The position numbers were made by a program, and so were the translations under genes. This document shows, in pieces, positions 59,866 to 64,000 of a DNA stretch of 64,000 bases (position 1 is the stretch's first letter; every line of letters starts with the position of its first letter). Below the pieces are notes generated by a model. It was not told the DNA's origin. It made no database searches and saw nothing but the letters and a program-made list of their open reading frames with translations. The DNA comes from Toxonevra muliebris (lineage: Eukaryota > Arthropoda > Insecta > Diptera > Pallopteridae). The DNA lies in NCBI GenBank assembly GCA_963691655.1, contig OY829326.1, forward strand, positions 83,693,235 through 83,757,234. The letters run 5' to 3'.

Positions 59866-62058
59866 AGGTTTTTCAGAAGAACAACCCTGCTATCCATAAC
59901 GCTGGAGCAACTAAAATTTTTTTTTCTGAAAAAGACAAAAAGTTACTGAAATAGATGGCCATCAGCCCAGATCTAAGTTCTATAGAGAACGTTTGGGAAA
60001 TTTTATCTCAACGTGTCTAAGTTGGTGGTCGGCAATTTGAGTCCTTAAAGGAGCTAAGAGCCTGCATAAAAGCCGCCATCTTATCTAATAGTGGCCAAAT
60101 AAATTATTAAACGATTTTTTTTAGTTTATCGAACTGCTATCCGATATTTTATTTTGTACGTTATACTTTTTTTGTTTAAGCAAAAATGAATTTTAAACGT
60201 TTTAAATATTTTTTGTAGTTGTAGTGTATCTAAGTCATATAGTTTAATTGAATTGTTTTTGCCACATTTATCATGGTATGGAAAGAAAATAATAAATTGA
60301 AGCCTTCTGTTTTGGTAAAACAAATTCAAAAGTTGTATGCTATATTTATTTCGTCCACTGTATATGCCTAAGCTTTAAATTTTTTCTACAATCAAAATTT
60401 GTAAACACTCATTATAAGGTAACAAATTTTCTTATATTCTGAAAGATTTATTTACTATGGTATGTGGAGTTTCAGAAATGACTGATTCAACTATTTTTGT
60501 TACTTACAAACCAGTGACTTTTTAGAAACTTTTAAAATGAAAAGTAAGCATAGAGCTACGTACATTTGTGATTGATTTTATAGATTCTCCAAACTATCAG
60601 AAGATTTGAAAATCGTCTCTGGAAAATAACAATCCTTCCAGAAAAACTGCAAAAGCTATACGCATCAGTTTATCATAATATAAATCTGGTCATATGCAAA
60701 TTTAATTAAAAGGATGGTCGTTGAATTAACTTCAAGTCTTTAAACTCATATACTACAGAAATAAATTTTCCAAATACCAAAATACTTTTGTAAGTATCTA
60801 TTGAAAACAAAGCAAACAAAAAACTCTTTGATAAAGAGAGAAAAAGCACCCAACAAAAAAATTGCTAGTCAATATAACCAAAAATTGTTTACCGAAAGTT
60901 ATTGAAAGCAAACTTTTTTCATTTGACGACGTTGCAATTTTGTTGACAACAATTTTATGCAAAATTTTCAACTGCACTCCCTACAATCTCCGCTTCCAGC
61001 TTTGAGATTGCTCTTTATTCCTATATATGCCAGCTAGCCCGAAAGCAAGTGAGGAGTGAGTATGGCATATTGCTGCTGACCCACAGCAACATTGAAAAGC
61101 ATTGTACGTTTTTCAGTAAAAGCAGCTTCCATCCAATAGGTGACGAGATAAGGAGAGGGTGGGTGCAAGGTGACTACTACCAGACTCTGAGATGCATAGA
61201 TAAAAATAAAAATTTTTATTAAAAGCTTTCTTTGTTACCCTGATGAATACCGAACCAACCATTCATCCATCCATCTATCCAACCTTCCACCGACTATCCA
61301 TCCGTTCGTCTTCCTTGTTTTTAAATTATTTTTTTTTTCGCTCAACTCAAAAAGTAGCCTGCTGCTGCTGTTGTTATTATTTTTGTATAATTTTTTCTGT
61401 TTTGTTTTTTGCAAGTTGAAATTTTTTATGGTTGTTGTTAGCGTCGCTTATAATCGCTCTACCCCCCCTCTCTGGGTATGGATGCAAGTATTCATCAACA
61501 GTACCTACTATATACAAGTAATTCATACATATGTATGTATGTATAAGTGTTTGTGTATGTATGTATATTGTTGTCATTGTTTTTATTCACTTTACCTGTG
61601 GGGCATGTTCAGTAAATTTATAACGATCTCATAAATGTTAGCCCGACTGACATTTAGTGTTTCTTTTTCTCGTTGTTGTTGTTTTTTTTTTTTTTTTGGT
61701 TCTTGTTTTTGATGTCAAAAGTACAGCTACAAAAAATATTTTGCCCTACGTCAGCATTGTGGAGTGGAATCATTTTTTTTATTTAGACTTCGTTTTCTGT
61801 ATACTTATTCACTTACTTCACTTTGTGTAACATACCAACATGATATTAAATCAATTGTTATTGACTGTGTGCCTCAATCATTTAATATAGCAGCCGTTAA
61901 TTTTTTGTTTGCTCCTGTTGAATGAAAGGTGTTTTTTTTTGCTACATTTAGCGGAACGCGAATGAAAGTGACATCGCAGTGACATTTTTAAATATATAAT
62001 GTTGCATGCAGCAATATGCAAACATACCAACACATGTATGAACACATATGTATACACA

Positions 62059-62077
62059 TATATATATATATATATAG
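62059..62077. repeat. (TA)n microsatellite
   Basis: Short uninterrupted TA run. Confidence 0.9.
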
Positions 62078-63177
62078 ATTGCATGTTATGTTCATTAATA
62101 TTTGCGGCGAGTATTCATTTTTAATTCCATTCCTATGATTCTCTGCTATTCTAATCACCTGAACGTGTCCGCACGTCCATACAGTAATTGGGAAACGTGT
62201 GGAGGAAATATTTAATTTACCTCTAACATGTTAGAAATCTACACATAATTTCTAATTCAATATTTAAAGTTTTCTCAATACTTTTTTATTGTAAGTAACA
62301 TTAATGGCATTTAAAAATTGTTATTTCCTTAATTTAAGACAATTTAAAAGCTTCTTCCAAAAATGAAGAAGTTAAAATGCCTAAAATACTGATTAATAGA
62401 TAAAATTGATTACGAATAGTAAAATTGAAAAAAGCTGTTGCTGCATTGAAGTCTTTCCTACTTTTAATAAATGGAAAATCTTTGCATATGATTTTGAATA
62501 AATTTGACATCTTTATTACTTGTATTTATATACAACATTAGGTGTTTCATTTCCATAAACAAACATAACATTTTAATTGCGGAACTGCACAATCCAATGC
62601 AAGAGATATTATAATTATGTGCTAGGTCTAGTCAGGAAAACAACCTTGCAAACGAATATTAAGAAAGACGTTGACTTCCTATCAGAAAATGTAATATTTC
62701 CAAAATTTCTGAACTGTGCTTTAACCCTTTCGTTGTTTTTGGCTATTATAATGTACAAAAAAATGCTCATATTTCACTTGTCCTCATTTCAAACCTATTG
62801 GGAATTTTAATTAAAAAAAATATTTTTTGAATCAAACATGTTTTTTCTCTGTAAAATTTAAGTTTGAGTAAAAACGGGAGCACAGTTTTTTTTTTATTTT
62901 ATTTTGAAAAACAGTCCAAATTACAGTTGTGTGAATTTAAGAAGAGAAGGTACAAAGTTTAAAATTTTGAGCAGGTATTTAAGCTTTTTTTTAACTATAG
63001 TATTTTAAAACGAAAGTTAAAACTCCATTTCATAATATACAAAATTAATAACTTAAAAAAAGTTGTTAAAAAAAATTATTTTACATGCTTAAAGAAATTG
63101 TACATTAAGGTGTACAAATTCACGCAACTCTAATGTACAATATAATGTACAATAAATAATTTGGTTACTATAGTCAG

Positions 63178-63305
63178 TGATGTTAACTGTCCAATAATTA
63201 CTGTATTTTACTGATTTTAAAGTCTGTACAGTAAAACAGTAATTCGTTTGAATTATACAGTAATTTCAAAAAGCATACAGTAATATACAGTAAAGTGCCT
63301 CAAGT
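63178..63305. repeat. CAGTGATGTTAA repeat with CAGTAAT motifs, copy 2
   Basis: It shares the CAGTGATGTTAA opening and the run of TACAGTAAT words with 41965-42130. Confidence 0.5.
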
Positions 63306-64000
63306 CCCATACACAAAAAAAGATCGGTATTTTTGTGCACCTCTAAAAATTAACAACGGTTTATTTTATAATGGTTTCTAAAATATTTCAGCTCTGGCGA
63401 TTACCATTCGTGAGCTGGACCATCTAGTCTGCTAGCAGATTTTGAAAATGAATGCAGAATGCTAGAGCTTTTCAGTATCTTTTATTTGTGAATTTTTAAT
63501 TGGCCAAAAGTAACCTATCGAAAAATTGTCCTGTACAAAAGTAGATTTTCAGAGATTTTTTCAAGATGGCCTAGCTCACAAACGGTAATTGCTAAAGCTA
63601 AAATATTTTGAAAATCATCATAATGCATACCAAGGTTCCTTTTCAGGGTTGTACAAACACAAATTCTTTTCGTAAAGCACTTTAGTAAACAGTATTACTC
63701 AAAATTGTAAGTATAATTGATTATTTATTAGTTTTTTTTTATAAATTGTGATGTGTCTTCTGAAATAAACTTTCAATTGTCATTTGATAAAGTAATAATT
63801 CATCAATACATTTTTGGTATATTTAGATTCTTTTAGGTTCAGCCCTACTCATCAAGTTTTTTTTGGATTCTGACAGAACCATAAGATAACTTGTTAGTTT
63901 TGCATCAGAGCTTGTTTGTAGAATATTTTTCTCCAACATATTAACTCTTTGGTGCCCACCATTATGAATCTTTTTACCCTTTTCGAAAAAGTTCCTTTGT

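Larger units (their letters stand above)
58672..60115 (+). pseudogene. Tc1-like transposase, broken in two by an insertion
   Basis: The upstream piece reads VAFSGDKKFNSDGPNG, a stop, then SLMVWSVFEYNGP, matching the FSDEKKFNLDGPDG and GGGSVMVWG part with the first catalytic Asp region. The piece after the insertion reads QKNNPAIHNAGATK, then AISPDLSSIENVWEILSQRV and GGRQFESLKELRACI, matching the DN...SPDLNPIE part. In QKNN the catalytic Asp is Asn. In-frame stops follow KLLK and QRV. It is inactive. Confidence 0.85.
58224..60360 (+). mobile_element. Tc1-like element with matched ends, split by a large insertion
   Basis: CAGTGCATGAAATAAATATA at 58224 is mirrored by the end at 60360, whose complement starts CAGTGGACGAAATAAATATA. 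TA flanks both ends (58222-58223, 60361-60362), as required for Tc1/mariner. Transposase remnants lie at 58670-58840 and 59868-60110. The 2137 bases include about 1 kb of foreign sequence. Without it the element is about 1.1 kb, shorter than a typical 1.6-kb Tc1, so deletions also occurred. Confidence 0.88.
60363..64000. other. AT-rich non-coding stretch
   Basis: No gene. 60930-61200 has more even composition (GCCAGCTAGCCCGAAAGCAAG region) and may be regulatory. 61240-61320 holds CCATC/CCAT simple sequence. The repeat at 63178-63305 is listed separately. Confidence 0.35.

Noticed and set aside
59764..59949. Frame with poly-Pro run
   Set aside because: Translation of the poly-C tract.

Overview
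The window is AT-rich, transposon-dense nuclear DNA of a higher fly. The TATG and CA microsatellites, short tRNA-derived SINEs, mariner/Tc1/hAT/piggyBac-type MITEs and TAA-tailed LINE fragments suggest a cyclorrhaphan with a repeat-rich genome, possibly a tephritid fruit fly; the species is inferred, not shown. There is no bacterial or viral replicon, no CRISPR array and no intact RNA gene.

Only one host coding segment can be supported. It is a minus-strand first coding exon (31083 down to 30646) of a DOMON-domain, copper-monooxygenase-like protein of the MOXD1/DBH-like family, best matching the idea of fly olf413. It has a signal-anchor-like hydrophobic segment, a low-complexity Thr/Ala/Gly linker and the first half of a DOMON domain, and it stops at a clean phase-0 splice donor. 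No later exon was found in the 30.6 kb below it, so positions 1-30645 are most likely one long intron. Positions 31084-64000 would then be 5' leader, promoter or upstream sequence, or upstream introns.

Layout: 1.4-3.6 kb, an APE-endonuclease LINE fossil between CCCAGCGGT inverted termini; 4.2-5.7 kb, a DNA element with a nested hairpin; 6.4-7.3 kb, an internally deleted mariner; 8.9-9.5 kb, part of an old repeat interrupted by a SINE with target duplications; 9.9-10.4 kb, a perfect 96-bp inverted repeat; 10.7-11.4 kb, Tc1 and LINE fossils; 14.3-16.2 kb, a hAT-like element with a nested MITE; 21-22 kb, a 973-bp foldback element; 22.2-23.9 kb, two TAA-tailed LINE 3' ends in tandem; 26.5-27.0 kb, a piggyBac-type TTAA element; 28.0-29.8 kb, two SINEs and two MITEs; 30.6-31.1 kb, the host exon.

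Upstream of the exon: 33.4-33.6 kb, two facing tRNA-like SINE heads; 36 kb, a possible mariner trace; 39.1-40.5 kb, a MITE and a mariner fossil; 40.8-41.3 kb, a palindromic MITE; 46.3-46.7 kb, a MITE and a CTTCGGC-rich repeat; 47.5 kb, a LINE RT fragment; 48.7-50.2 kb, a second SINE copy and a second TTAA element carrying an insertion; 51.5-57.2 kb, four MITEs and a diverged tandem duplication; 58.2-60.4 kb, a Tc1 element bounded by terminal repeats and split by a roughly 1 kb insertion. Everything with coding similarity apart from the DOMON exon is broken mobile-element sequence.
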